From the NCBI GenBank assembly GCA_959607825.1, contig CAUHNW010000004.1, positions 62,001 through 126,000 of the forward strand: a DNA stretch of 64,000 nucleotides. Reading direction: 5' to 3'. Each line of letters starts with the position of its first letter. The first letter of the stretch is position 1. Position numbers and translations under genes: made by a program. This DNA comes from HGM13006 sp900757695 (GTDB lineage Bacteria > Bacillota > Clostridia > Oscillospirales > Oscillospiraceae). The notes below the pieces were generated by a model. That model made no database searches and was not told where the DNA came from. It worked only from the letters and a program-made list of their open reading frames with translations. Positions 14,851 through 22,622 of this stretch are shown here, piece by piece.

Positions 14851-16358
14851 GCCAGTGGAGCGAGAGAATCAGCGACCATGTTACGGCGCTGGTGGACTAT
14901 GCCATAGAACGGGGACTGGCACAGGAGGATGACCGGGTCTATCTGACCAACAGCCTGCTGGAAACCATGGATGAGGATGCCTACTGCCCCACAGAGCAGG
15001 GCTTTTCCGGGCCATTGGAAGAGATCCTTGGGGGCCTGCTGGACGCAGCGGTGGAGAAGCACCTGATCGAGGATAATATTACGGCCCGGGATCTCTTTGA
15101 CACAAAGCTCATGGGACGGCTGACCCCGCTGCCTCGGGAGGTTCGCGAGAAGTTCCGGGCGGCCTATGCGGTCTCCCCGGAAAGGGCTACGGACTATTAT
15201 TACCGGCTCAGTCAGGACACGGATTATATCCGCCGCTATCGCATTGAAAAGGATATGCGCTGGAAGTTCCCCAGTGAGTATGGGGAACTGGACATCACCA
15301 TTAACTTGTCCAAGCCGGAAAAAGACCCCCGGGCCATTGCTGCGGCAAAAAATGCCCCTCAGAGCAGCTATCCCAAGTGCCAGTTGTGTGCGGAAAATGA
15401 GGGTTACCGGGGCAGAATGAACCACCCGGCCCGGCAGAATCACCGGATCGTCCCCATTACCATTGCCGGGGCCCAGTGGTTCTTCCAGTATTCTCCCTAT
15501 GTGTACTATAACGAGCACTGCATTGTGTTCAACCGGGAGCATGTGCCCATGGCCATCAACCGGGCAGCCTTTGAAAAGCTGCTGGACTTCGTAACGGTGA
15601 TGCCCCACTACTTTGTGGGCAGCAATGCGGATCTTCCCATTGTGGGCGGCTCCATTCTCAGCCATGAGCATTTTCAGGGCGGACGGTACACCTTCGCCAT
15701 GGAGCGGGCGGAGATCGAAAGGCCGGTGGTGTTCCGTGGCTTTGAAGAGATCCATGCGGGGATCGTCAAGTGGCCCATGAGCGTGATCCGGCTCAGAGGG
15801 GGGGAGCCCGGAAGGCTGGCGGAGCTGGCGGATCGGATCCTTCAGACATGGCGGGGCTACAGCGATCCTGCTGCGTTTATTTTTGCAGAGACAGAGGGGA
15901 CGCCCCACAATACCATTACCCCCATTGCACGGCGGCGGGGCACGGACTATGAGCTGGATCTGGTGCTGCGGAATAATATTACCACACCGGAGCATCCCTT
16001 GGGCTATTTCCACCCCCACAGTGAGAAACACCATATCAAAAAGGAAAACATCGGACTCATTGAGGTCATGGGCCTTGCGGTATTGCCCAGCCGCTTAAAG
16101 AGCGAGCTGCTGGCACTGAGGGATCAGATCCTTGCGGGAGCCGACCTGCGGGCGGACCCGGTGCTGGAAAAGCATGCGGACTGGGTGGACCAGTTAAAAA
16201 AACAGTATACCTTTACACAGGAAAATACCATGGAGATCCTCATGCGGGAGACCGGACGGGTGTTCTCGGAGGTGCTGGAGGATGCCGGCGTTTATCAGCG
16301 CACCCCGGAGGGACGGCAGGCGTTCGAGCGCTTTGTGGATGCGGTAAACAAAAAGTGA
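14847..16358 (+). CDS. galT: UDP-glucose--hexose-1-phosphate uridylyltransferase, Gram-positive type
   Basis: 503 residues, the length of the Firmicutes GalT family, which differs from the shorter E. coli type. It exchanges UMP between UDP-glucose and galactose-1-phosphate. Recognisable stretches are LCAENEGYRGRMNHPARQNHRIVPI, YYNEHCIVFNREHVPM, and GGSILSHEHFQGGRYTFAMERA, the last carrying the nucleotidyl-transfer histidines (HEHFQGG). ATGA overlap with galK shows translational coupling. A terminator closes the operon at 16366. Confidence 0.95.
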   Translation: MSQWSERISDHVTALVDYAIERGLAQEDDRVYLTNSLLETMDEDAYCPTEQGFSGPLEEILGGLLDAAVEKHLIEDNITARDLFDTKLMGRLTPLPREVREKFRAAYAVSPERATDYYYRLSQDTDYIRRYRIEKDMRWKFPSEYGELDITINLSKPEKDPRAIAAAKNAPQSSYPKCQLCAENEGYRGRMNHPARQNHRIVPITIAGAQWFFQYSPYVYYNEHCIVFNREHVPMAINRAAFEKLLDFVTVMPHYFVGSNADLPIVGGSILSHEHFQGGRYTFAMERAEIERPVVFRGFEEIHAGIVKWPMSVIRLRGGEPGRLAELADRILQTWRGYSDPAAFIFAETEGTPHNTITPIARRRGTDYELDLVLRNNITTPEHPLGYFHPHSEKHHIKKENIGLIEVMGLAVLPSRLKSELLALRDQILAGADLRADPVLEKHADWVDQLKKQYTFTQENTMEILMRETGRVFSEVLEDAGVYQRTPEGRQAFERFVDAVNKK

Positions 16359-16365
16359 TTATTGT

Positions 16366-16405
16366 CGTGGGCCGCTGCAAAGAATTTTGCGGCGGCCCAC
16401 GATTT
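16366..16405 (+). terminator. Terminator of galKT
   Basis: CGTGGGCCGCTGCAAA pairs with TTTTGCGGCGGCCCACG, followed by ATTTTCC. Confidence 0.85.
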
Positions 16406-16408
16406 TCC

Positions 16409-16437
16409 TTGACAAATATGCGAAAATGCAGTATGAT
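16409..16437 (+). promoter_or_regulatory. Strong promoter of marR-degV
   Basis: Consensus TTGACA (16409-16414), 17-base spacer, TATGAT (16432-16437). Confidence 0.8.
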
Positions 16438-16441
16438 GCAT

Positions 16442-16462
16442 TTCGTTCATTTTGTGAACTAA
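16442..16462. promoter_or_regulatory. Candidate MarR operator
   Basis: GTTCA-TTTTG-TGAAC (16445-16459), extended to TTcGTTCA / TGAACtAA, overlaps the expected transcription start. Its position next to a MarR gene suggests autorepression. Confidence 0.5.
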
Positions 16463-16476
16463 TCAGGAGGCGGACG

Positions 16477-16944
16477 ATGAAACGGGATATAGGGGAAGAG
16501 CTGCTGCGGACGTGGCTGGAGCTGGCAGCTGCGATCTGGAGCCGACAGATGGTCAGCGGAATGACCTATAATGAGGCAGTGGTGTCCAATCTGCTGCTGC
16601 ATCAGCAGCAGGAAAACCCGGAAACACCTCTGACAGCCACTGAACTCTGTGAAAAGACCAATATTCGGAAGAGCCAAATGAATCTGCTGCTGGGTTCTCT
16701 GGAAAAACAGGGCTATCTGCGGCGCTGCCGCAGTGAGAAGGACCGGCGGCGGGTGGAGCTGTATTTGACCGAAACGGGGAAAACGGCGTATCTCGCCAGC
16801 CATCAGCAGGGGCGGGCGCTGATCGATGCGATCATGGCCCAGCTGGGGGAGGAAAATACCCGGGCATTGACTGCGCAGCTGGAACAGGTCAACGGGATCA
16901 TTCAGCGAGAGCTGCACCAGCGGCAAAAGAAAGGAACGATATGA
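16477..16944 (+). CDS. MarR family transcriptional regulator
   Basis: 155 residues from ATG 16477, six bases after AGGAGG. A winged helix-turn-helix is visible: PLTATELCEKTNIRKSQMNLLLGSLEKQGYLRRCRSEKDRRRVELYLTETGKTAY, with the wing in DRRRVEL. Flanking helices would form the dimer. The ligand is unknown. The gene overlaps degV by four bases (ATGA) and has a palindrome at its own promoter, so it probably regulates itself and degV. No efflux or degradation gene adjoins. Confidence 0.88.
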   Translation: MKRDIGEELLRTWLELAAAIWSRQMVSGMTYNEAVVSNLLLHQQQENPETPLTATELCEKTNIRKSQMNLLLGSLEKQGYLRRCRSEKDRRRVELYLTETGKTAYLASHQQGRALIDAIMAQLGEENTRALTAQLEQVNGIIQRELHQRQKKGTI

Positions 16945-17789
16945 GCATTCGGATTGTGACAGACTCCGGCGCAGATCTGGAGAGAGAAGAATATCAGCAA
17001 TGTGATGTAGAACTGATCCCCTTGGGGCTGACCATTGACGGCAGGATCTACCGTGCAGATGAGAAGTTTAATAAAACTGATTTTTTCCGGCTGCTGGAGG
17101 CGGCAAAGGTGTTTCCGAAGACCTCCCAGCCGGCTCCGGCGGAATTTGAGCAGCTGTTTGAGGCGGCAAAGCAGGCCGGGGATCAGGTGGTTTATATCTC
17201 CATTGCTTCGGCGCTCAGCGGCACATTCCAGACGGCCAGCGTGGTGAAGACCATGGGGGAGTACGAGGATGTGTGGATCGTGGACAGCCGGTCTGCAACG
17301 CTGGGACAAAAGCAGCTGGTCATGGAGGCAGTACGGCTCCGGTCACAGGGGAAAACTGCGCCGGAGATCGCAGAAGCGCTGGAGCGCATTCGCAGCAGAG
17401 TCCGGGTCTATGCGGGGCTCGATACACTGGAGTACCTTAGAAAAGGCGGACGCCTTGGCCGTGCGGCGGCGGGGCTTGGTACGCTGGCCCGGATCAAGCC
17501 GGTGGTGACGATTTCACCGGAGGGGGCCGTGCAGGTGGCGGGCAAATGCATGGGAAAGGCCCGGGCCATGAAGGAAATTCTGGGACTGACGGAGAAAGTG
17601 CAGCCGGATCCCAACTACCCGATTTATGGGGTGTATTCCGGCAGTCAGGAAGCGGCGCTGGAGCTGGCGGCAAAACTGGCGGAGCAGGGAATCGAGCTTC
17701 CGCCGGAGCAGATCTTCGGCCTTGGGCCGGTGATCGGCGCACATATCGGCCCCGGGGCTTATGGCGTCGTATATATTGCAAAAGAGTAA
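16941..17789 (+). CDS. DegV family fatty-acid-binding protein
   Basis: 282 residues. The start IRIVTDSGADLEREEYQQCDVELIPLGLTIDGRIYRADEKF, then FPKTSQPAPAEFEQLFEAA, SALSGTFQTA and VDSRSATLGQKQLV, and a C-terminal GPVIGAHIGPGAYGVVYI follow the DegV pattern from end to end. Family members (FakB) present fatty acids to the kinase FakA for membrane phospholipid synthesis; which acid is bound cannot be read here. Coupling to a MarR regulator suggests lipid-responsive control, an inference. Cytoplasmic. Confidence 0.92.
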   Translation: MSIRIVTDSGADLEREEYQQCDVELIPLGLTIDGRIYRADEKFNKTDFFRLLEAAKVFPKTSQPAPAEFEQLFEAAKQAGDQVVYISIASALSGTFQTASVVKTMGEYEDVWIVDSRSATLGQKQLVMEAVRLRSQGKTAPEIAEALERIRSRVRVYAGLDTLEYLRKGGRLGRAAAGLGTLARIKPVVTISPEGAVQVAGKCMGKARAMKEILGLTEKVQPDPNYPIYGVYSGSQEAALELAAKLAEQGIELPPEQIFGLGPVIGAHIGPGAYGVVYIAKE

Positions 17790-17790
17790 A

Positions 17791-17827
17791 AGGATGTGTC
17801 GCATGAGGATTGCGGCACATCCCTTTT
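17791..17827 (+). terminator. Terminator of marR-degV
   Basis: GGATGTGtCGCA pairs with TGCGgCACATCC, followed by CTTTT. Confidence 0.75.
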
Positions 17828-17883
17828 GCATAATACCGGGAAAACCGGCATAGGCTGAAACGACGGAATGGAGGGACACGCCT

Positions 17884-19020
17884 ATGCTGAAAAAGGTAGT
17901 TATCTGGATCTGTACATTATCTTTACTGATGGGAACCTGTCTGGCGGCACCGGAGGTGAAAGCGCCCAGCTGCCTGCTGATGGACCGTGCCACGGGGGAA
18001 GTGCTCTATGAGAAAAATGCGGATGAGAGGCTGGCACCGGCCAGCGTCACCAAGGTCATGACCCTGCTTCTGGTCATGGAGGCCATTGACCGGGGACAGC
18101 TCCACTGGGAGGATACCATTACGGCCTCTGCTGCTGCGGCGGCCAAGGGGGGCAGTCAGGTCTATCTGGAAGAGGGGGAGCAGATGCCCCTGTGGGAGAT
18201 GGTCAAATGCGTGGTGGTATCCTCGGCCAACGACTGCGCCACAGCATTGGCAGAAGCAGTGGCCGGAAGCGAAAGCGGGTTTGTGGAGAAAATGAATCAG
18301 CGGGCCGGAGAGCTGGGCATGGAGAATACGCATTTTGCCAACTGTACCGGTCTGGATGACGAGGCGGGGCCGGATGTACACTATACCACGGCCCGGGATA
18401 TTGCCATCATGTCCCGGCAGCTGCTGGGACATGACCGGATCCGGGAATACACCACCATCTGGATGGACACCATTCGGGACGGGGCCTTTGGGCTCAGCAA
18501 CACCAATAAGCTGGTGCGGTTTTACAGCGGCACCACTGGACTGAAAACCGGCTTTACCTCCTCGGCGGGCTACTGCATGTCGGCCACAGCGGAGCGGGAC
18601 GGCATGGAACTGATTGCGGCGGTGATGCACTGCGAAAGCTCCACAGATCGGTTTGAGTCGGCAAAGGCGCTGCTGGACTATGGATTTGCGGCGTACACAC
18701 TGGTGAGTCCGCTGGGAGATGAGATCATTTCTCCGGTGCCGGTGACGCTGGGCACCGAAGAGACCGTTACGGCGGTTCCCCAGAATGATGCACCGGTACT
18801 GCTGGCCAAGGAATCTGCGGCCGCAGTGGAGCGAACGGTGCAGCTGGCCCCAAAGGTCAGCGCTCCGGTGGAGCAGGGACAGGTGCTGGGCAGTGTTACC
18901 CTGAAAACCGGAGACTCGGTGTTGGCGGAGGTGCCGCTGGTGGCGGAGCGAGGGGTCAAAAAGCTCACTTGGGGGCAGATTATGCTTCACATGATGGCGG
19001 CGCTGTGGATGGCGGAATAA
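17884..19020 (+). CDS. D-alanyl-D-alanine carboxypeptidase, S11 family
   Basis: 378 residues with a signal peptide (ends near CLAAPEV). All three penicillin-binding motifs are present: SxxK as S54-VT-K57, SxN as S114-A-N116, and KTG at 221-223. It trims the terminal D-Ala from peptidoglycan stem peptides outside the membrane (PBP5/DacB/DacF group). After the catalytic domain a beta-rich PBP5-C-like segment runs to about residue 355, and the C-terminal KLTWGQIMLHMMAALWM could be the usual amphipathic membrane anchor. A single-gene unit between the marR-degV terminator and pgi. Confidence 0.92.
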   Translation: MLKKVVIWICTLSLLMGTCLAAPEVKAPSCLLMDRATGEVLYEKNADERLAPASVTKVMTLLLVMEAIDRGQLHWEDTITASAAAAAKGGSQVYLEEGEQMPLWEMVKCVVVSSANDCATALAEAVAGSESGFVEKMNQRAGELGMENTHFANCTGLDDEAGPDVHYTTARDIAIMSRQLLGHDRIREYTTIWMDTIRDGAFGLSNTNKLVRFYSGTTGLKTGFTSSAGYCMSATAERDGMELIAAVMHCESSTDRFESAKALLDYGFAAYTLVSPLGDEIISPVPVTLGTEETVTAVPQNDAPVLLAKESAAAVERTVQLAPKVSAPVEQGQVLGSVTLKTGDSVLAEVPLVAERGVKKLTWGQIMLHMMAALWMAE

Positions 19021-19057
19021 GGCTCGATGGGAAACTGTGAAATCGATCCGAATGGCC

Positions 19058-19086
19058 TTGAAATTTCCGGCAATATCCGTTAAGAT
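19058..19086 (+). promoter_or_regulatory. Promoter of pgi
   Basis: TTGAAA (19058-19063), 17-base spacer, TAAGAT (19081-19086). Confidence 0.5.
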
Positions 19087-19115
19087 AGAACCGACTTTTC
19101 AAAGGTACAAACTAA

Positions 19116-20420
19116 ATGAGGAAAGACGTGACAACAAGTATGCTTGAAACTGATATCTCTAACATCTGGGGCAGCATTGAATTTTCTGATTTGATGAAAA
19201 TGGAGCCCCGGCTCAGCAAGGCCCATGAAACGCTGGCGGAGGGCACCGGCGAGGGAAATGATTTTCTGGGGTGGCACCATCTGCCCTCCCGTACCACCGA
19301 GGCGGAGCTGGACGCCATTCAGAAGGCGGCCAATCAGATCCGCAGAGATTCCAAGGCACTGGTGGTCATTGGCATCGGCGGCAGCTATCTGGGAGCCCGG
19401 GCGGCCATTGAATTCATGAACGGCGTGATGCACAATGAGACCGATCCCGTAAAGATCTATTTTGCAGGCAACCATCTTTCCACCCGGGCGCTGAACGCAC
19501 TGGTGGATCGGCTGGAAAATATCGATTTTTCCATTAACATCGTATCCAAGTCCGGCTCTACCATGGAGACGGCAGTGGCGGCCCGGATGTTCCGGTGGCT
19601 TCTGAACCGGAAGTATGGGCCCGAAAAGGCCAAGCAGCGGATCTATGTGACCACAGACCCCATGAAGGGCAAACTCCGGGCACTGGCTAAGGAAGAGGGC
19701 TATGTGACCTTCCCCATCCCCTCCAATGTAGGCGGACGCTACAGCGTGTTTACGGCCTGCGGCCTGCTTCCCATGGCAGTGGCGGGCATCGATATCCGCT
19801 CTGTGATGGCCGGAGCCAGACGGGCAGAGACAGAGCTGGACGTGAGAAGTATGGACAACCCCGCATGGCTCTATGCGGCAGCACGGAATCTCATGTATGA
19901 AAACGGCAAGAAGATCGAGATGCTTTGCAGCTATGAGCCGGACTTTGAGTATGTGGGCCGCTGGTGGCAGCAGCTGTTTGGGGAGAGTGAGGGCAAGGAC
20001 GGCAAGGGCATTTTCCCGGCCTGCGCCCAGTTTACCACGGATCTCCACTCCATGGGCCAGATGATCCAGCAGGGAGAGCGGACACTCTTCGAAACAGTGG
20101 TTCGGTTCCAGAAGGAGCCCAGAGAGCTGAAAATCGAGACTGACTGGAAAAACATGGATGATCTGAACTATCTGGCGGGGAAGACCGTGGACTACGTGGA
20201 GGAAAACGCCTATCAGGGCGTGGTGACTGCCCACGTGGACGGCGGCGTGCCGGTGCTCGTACTGAAGTGCGGGCCCATGAACTCCCGGATGCTGGGCTAT
20301 CTGCTGTATTTCTTCCAGCTATCCTGCGGTATTAGCGCCTATCTGCTGGGGGTCAATCCCTTTAATCAGCCCGGCGTAGAGGCATACAAGAAGAATATGA
20401 TGACGAATCTGGGCCGCTGA
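19116..20420 (+). CDS. pgi: Glucose-6-phosphate isomerase
   Basis: 434 residues, the short Gram-positive form. It interconverts glucose-6-phosphate and fructose-6-phosphate. VVIGIGGSYLGARAAIEFM, the serine-rich IVSKSGSTMETAVAARMF (phosphate binding), FPIPSNVGGRYSVFTACGLLP and the C-terminal GVNPFNQPGVEAYKKNM are family signatures. The start is not certain: ATG 19116 is used, but an in-frame ATG at 19140 would remove eight residues. It links galactose use (galKT nearby) to glycolysis. Confidence 0.95.
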   Translation: MRKDVTTSMLETDISNIWGSIEFSDLMKMEPRLSKAHETLAEGTGEGNDFLGWHHLPSRTTEAELDAIQKAANQIRRDSKALVVIGIGGSYLGARAAIEFMNGVMHNETDPVKIYFAGNHLSTRALNALVDRLENIDFSINIVSKSGSTMETAVAARMFRWLLNRKYGPEKAKQRIYVTTDPMKGKLRALAKEEGYVTFPIPSNVGGRYSVFTACGLLPMAVAGIDIRSVMAGARRAETELDVRSMDNPAWLYAAARNLMYENGKKIEMLCSYEPDFEYVGRWWQQLFGESEGKDGKGIFPACAQFTTDLHSMGQMIQQGERTLFETVVRFQKEPRELKIETDWKNMDDLNYLAGKTVDYVEENAYQGVVTAHVDGGVPVLVLKCGPMNSRMLGYLLYFFQLSCGISAYLLGVNPFNQPGVEAYKKNMMTNLGR

Positions 20421-20451
20421 TAGATTTGTATAGTAAAATTCACAAAAATAG

Positions 20452-20480
20452 TTGAAAAGTACGCATAAAAATGTTACTAT
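20452..20480 (+). promoter_or_regulatory. Promoter of the small P-loop gene
   Basis: TTGAAA (20452-20457), 17-base spacer, TACTAT (20475-20480). Confidence 0.5.
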
Positions 20481-20526
20481 ATTTCCAAAGTCGGTATCAG
20501 CCGATAAAACGAAAGGGGAAATCATC

Positions 20527-20937
20527 ATGGTTAAGGTTATTATGGGCGTAAAAGGCACCGGTAAGACCAAGCAGATGGTTGAAACGATCAATGCTGCCGT
20601 GGACAACGAGAATGGCCACATTGTCTGCATTGAAAAGGGTTCCAAACTGGTTTATGACATAAAGTCCAGCGTCCGTCTGGTAGAAGCCAGCGACTATCCC
20701 ATGGGCGGCTACAGCTACCTGAAGGGTTTTGTCAGCGGTCTCCATGCTGGTGATTACGATATTACACACATCTTCATTGACAGCCTGTACAAGATTTCTG
20801 TCTGCAACGACACCATGGAGACGGAAGCGTTCCTTCAGTGGTGTGATGAATTTGGAAAAGCCAATAAGATCGACTTTACCATCTCCATCTCTGCGGATGT
20901 GGCCACTGCCACCGACGGCATCAAGAAGTTCTTCTGA
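20527..20937 (+). CDS. Small P-loop ATPase-like protein, function unknown
   Basis: 136 residues from ATG 20527, after AAAGGGGAAATC. MVKVIMGVKGTGKTKQMVETIN is a Walker A motif (GVKGTGKT, residues 7-14) at the very N-terminus, and DITHIFIDSLYKI looks like Walker B. The compact size leaves room only for a minimal P-loop NTPase. I recognise similar proteins as widespread hypothetical proteins in Clostridia, but no function. It has its own promoter and a strong terminator and high-expression-like codon use, so it is likely a well expressed monocistronic gene. Not a kinase of a known family. Confidence 0.75.
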   Translation: MVKVIMGVKGTGKTKQMVETINAAVDNENGHIVCIEKGSKLVYDIKSSVRLVEASDYPMGGYSYLKGFVSGLHAGDYDITHIFIDSLYKISVCNDTMETEAFLQWCDEFGKANKIDFTISISADVATATDGIKKFF

Positions 20938-20948
20938 TGAACCAGTCT

Positions 20949-20978
20949 ACCGCCCGGCCTCGGCCGGGCGGTCTTTTT
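20949..20978 (+). terminator. Terminator after the small P-loop gene
   Basis: ACCGCCCGGCC-TC-GGCCGGGCGGT, then CTTTTT. Confidence 0.9.
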
Positions 20979-21019
20979 AATGATAAAAGGAAAAAAATAG
21001 AAATCAAAGGAGAAGGAAA

Positions 21020-21775
21020 ATGCTGAAGCTGCTGTTTACGCCGGAGAAGCTGCTTCCGGCGGATGCGGGGTTTTCACTGCTGGGGCCGCAGCATCTGGGG
21101 ATGCTGGCACTGCTGGCCCTGTGGTCTGCGGCGGTGCTGCTGTGGTTCCGGCGGCTGAGAGAGGTACAGCTGGTTCGTGCACTACGGGCTATGGCATCGG
21201 TGATGCTGGCGCTGGAGGTGCTGAAGGACTTTGTGCTGGCAGAGATCGGGGCGTTTTCGGTCGGCTACCTTCCGCTGCACCTTTGCTCCATTGCCATGTT
21301 TGTGTGCCTTTATTACTGCGGGCATCCCAAATCCGACACCTGCGGTCAGATCCTCTACAGCGTCTGCTTTCCGGGGGCCCTGTGTGCCCTGCTGTTCCCG
21401 GACTGGACAAACTTCCCGATTTTACACTTTCAGAGCCTCCACAGCTTCATTTACCATACGCTGCTGGTGCAGTTTTCACTGGCTCCGGTGGTAACGGGCC
21501 GGGTGCGGCCTGGGCTTCGTCATGTGTGGAAAAGTATGGCGTTTCTTGTACTTGCGGCACTGCCGGTGGGGGCGGCGGATGGGCTGCTGCACACAAACTA
21601 TATGTTTTTAGAGAAGCCGTCACCGGGGTCTCCGCTGGAGCTTTTGACGGTGTTTCCGGGCCACGTGGGCTATCTGACAGGCTGTTTTTTGTTGGCACTG
21701 GGGGTGATTCTACTTTGGAATTTATGCTATGTGCTTCTTATATGGATTTGGAAGAAAAAACGAAAAACAGTCTGA
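21020..21775 (+). CDS. YwaF/TIGR02206-type integral membrane protein
   Basis: 251 residues, with about six or seven hydrophobic segments (LGMLALLALWSAAVLLWF, FSVGYLPLHLCSIAMFVCLYYCG, ILYSVCFPGALCALLF, SMAFLVLAALPVGAADGLL, VGYLTGCFLLALGVILLWNL). LPLHLCS, FPDWTNFPILHFQSLHSFIYH and the NYMFLEKPSPGSPL loop match the TIGR02206 family (B. subtilis YwaF). Its role is unknown. AAAGGAGAAGG precedes the ATG. Encoded alone. Confidence 0.8.
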   Translation: MLKLLFTPEKLLPADAGFSLLGPQHLGMLALLALWSAAVLLWFRRLREVQLVRALRAMASVMLALEVLKDFVLAEIGAFSVGYLPLHLCSIAMFVCLYYCGHPKSDTCGQILYSVCFPGALCALLFPDWTNFPILHFQSLHSFIYHTLLVQFSLAPVVTGRVRPGLRHVWKSMAFLVLAALPVGAADGLLHTNYMFLEKPSPGSPLELLTVFPGHVGYLTGCFLLALGVILLWNLCYVLLIWIWKKKRKTV

Positions 21776-21917
21776 TCGGGATGTGCACAAAAGGACGAAA
21801 ATACATGATGAAATAAATGAATAAATGTGCAAAATGTAAAATAAAATGCAGGCGTGACAGAAGAAAAACGAAAGTAGTGTTTCATTTGGAACAAAATCAA
21901 AACGATGAAAGGGGCAG

Positions 21918-21935
21918 TTGTGAAAAAAGTCACAT
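21918..21935. promoter_or_regulatory. Candidate Rex operator
   Basis: TTGTGA-AAAAAG-TCACAT matches the Rex consensus TTGTGA-N6-TCACAA in all but the last base. Rex senses NADH/NAD+ and is known to control clostridial hydrogenase genes. It lies about 50 bases upstream of the -35 element, not over the core promoter. Confidence 0.5.
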
Positions 21936-21984
21936 ACTTTTTCTGGAAGAAAATGCGCGGAAGAAAAAGACAAAAAAAGACGAT

Positions 21985-22012
21985 TTGCAAAGGTGCAATT
22001 TTACGGTATAAT
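21985..22012 (+). promoter_or_regulatory. Promoter of the hydrogenase operon
   Basis: TTGCAA (21985-21990), 16-base spacer, consensus TATAAT (22007-22012); leader of about 110 bases. Confidence 0.65.
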
Positions 22013-22127
22013 AATAATCAGCAAAGTATTTGCGGTTTTTGACAGCGGATTCCTGCTGTTGACAGCGGAGGCCCGCCCCACCACCGAAACAGGGCGTCTT
22101 GGCCCATGTAAAAGGAGGAAATCATCT

Positions 22128-22622
22128 ATGCCAAATAAGAAAACCGTCGTACCCTACGCAGGGACTCCGGAGCAGGAGGCAAAGCTGCAGGAGATCATTG
22201 CGAAGTATAAGGGCGTACCCGGCGGCACCATGCCTGTGATGCAGCAGGCACAGGAGATTTTCGGATATCTGCCGGAAGAAGTACAGATTATGATTGCGGA
22301 AGGACTGGAAATTCCGCTGGAAGAGGTCTACGGCATTTCTACCTTCTATTCTCTCTATGACCTGAACCCTAAGGGCCAGTATAAGATCACCGTATGTCTT
22401 GGCACAGCCTGCTATGTAAAGGGATCGCAGGCGGTGCTGGATAAGATCGTGGCACGGCTGGGATGTCCCGTCGGCTCCATCTCCCCAGACGGAAAGTATT
22501 CCGTTGACGCAAACCGCTGCGTAGGCGCCTGCGGCTTGGCACCGGTCATGATGGTCAACGATGACGTCTATGGACGCATGACCCCGGATCAAGTGGACGA
22601 TGTGCTGGCAAAGTATAAATAA
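22128..22622 (+). CDS. hndA: NuoE-like [2Fe-2S] subunit of NADH-dependent hydrogenase
   Basis: 164 residues from ATG 22128, behind AAAGGAGG. A helical N-terminal part (GTMPVMQQAQEIFGYLPEEVQIMIAEGLEIPLEEVYGISTFYSLY) leads into a thioredoxin-like [2Fe-2S] domain with the four ligands in CLGTACYVKGS and CVGACGLAPVM. HndA/NuoE/HydC subunits pass electrons between the FMN of the NuoF-like subunit and the rest of the complex. It is the first gene of the operon with hndB, hndC and hndD. The complex is cytosolic and, in characterised homologues, couples NAD(P)H and ferredoxin to H2 by electron bifurcation. Confidence 0.93.
   Translation: MPNKKTVVPYAGTPEQEAKLQEIIAKYKGVPGGTMPVMQQAQEIFGYLPEEVQIMIAEGLEIPLEEVYGISTFYSLYDLNPKGQYKITVCLGTACYVKGSQAVLDKIVARLGCPVGSISPDGKYSVDANRCVGACGLAPVMMVNDDVYGRMTPDQVDDVLAKYK

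Larger units (their letters stand above)
21776..22127. other. AT-rich intergenic region before the hydrogenase operon
   Basis: This 352-base gap is much richer in A and T than its surroundings up to about 22010. It contains a Rex-like palindrome (21918-21935), a good promoter (21985-22012) and, in the leader, TTGACAGCGGA repeated at 22039-22049 and 22059-22069 with a period of 20. No convincing gene or terminator is seen in it. Confidence 0.6.

Noticed and set aside
21817..22011. 64-residue Lys/Arg/Cys-rich reading frame in the AT-rich gap
   Set aside because: No ribosome binding site, overlaps the hydrogenase promoter and the Rex-like site, and its composition follows the local AT richness.
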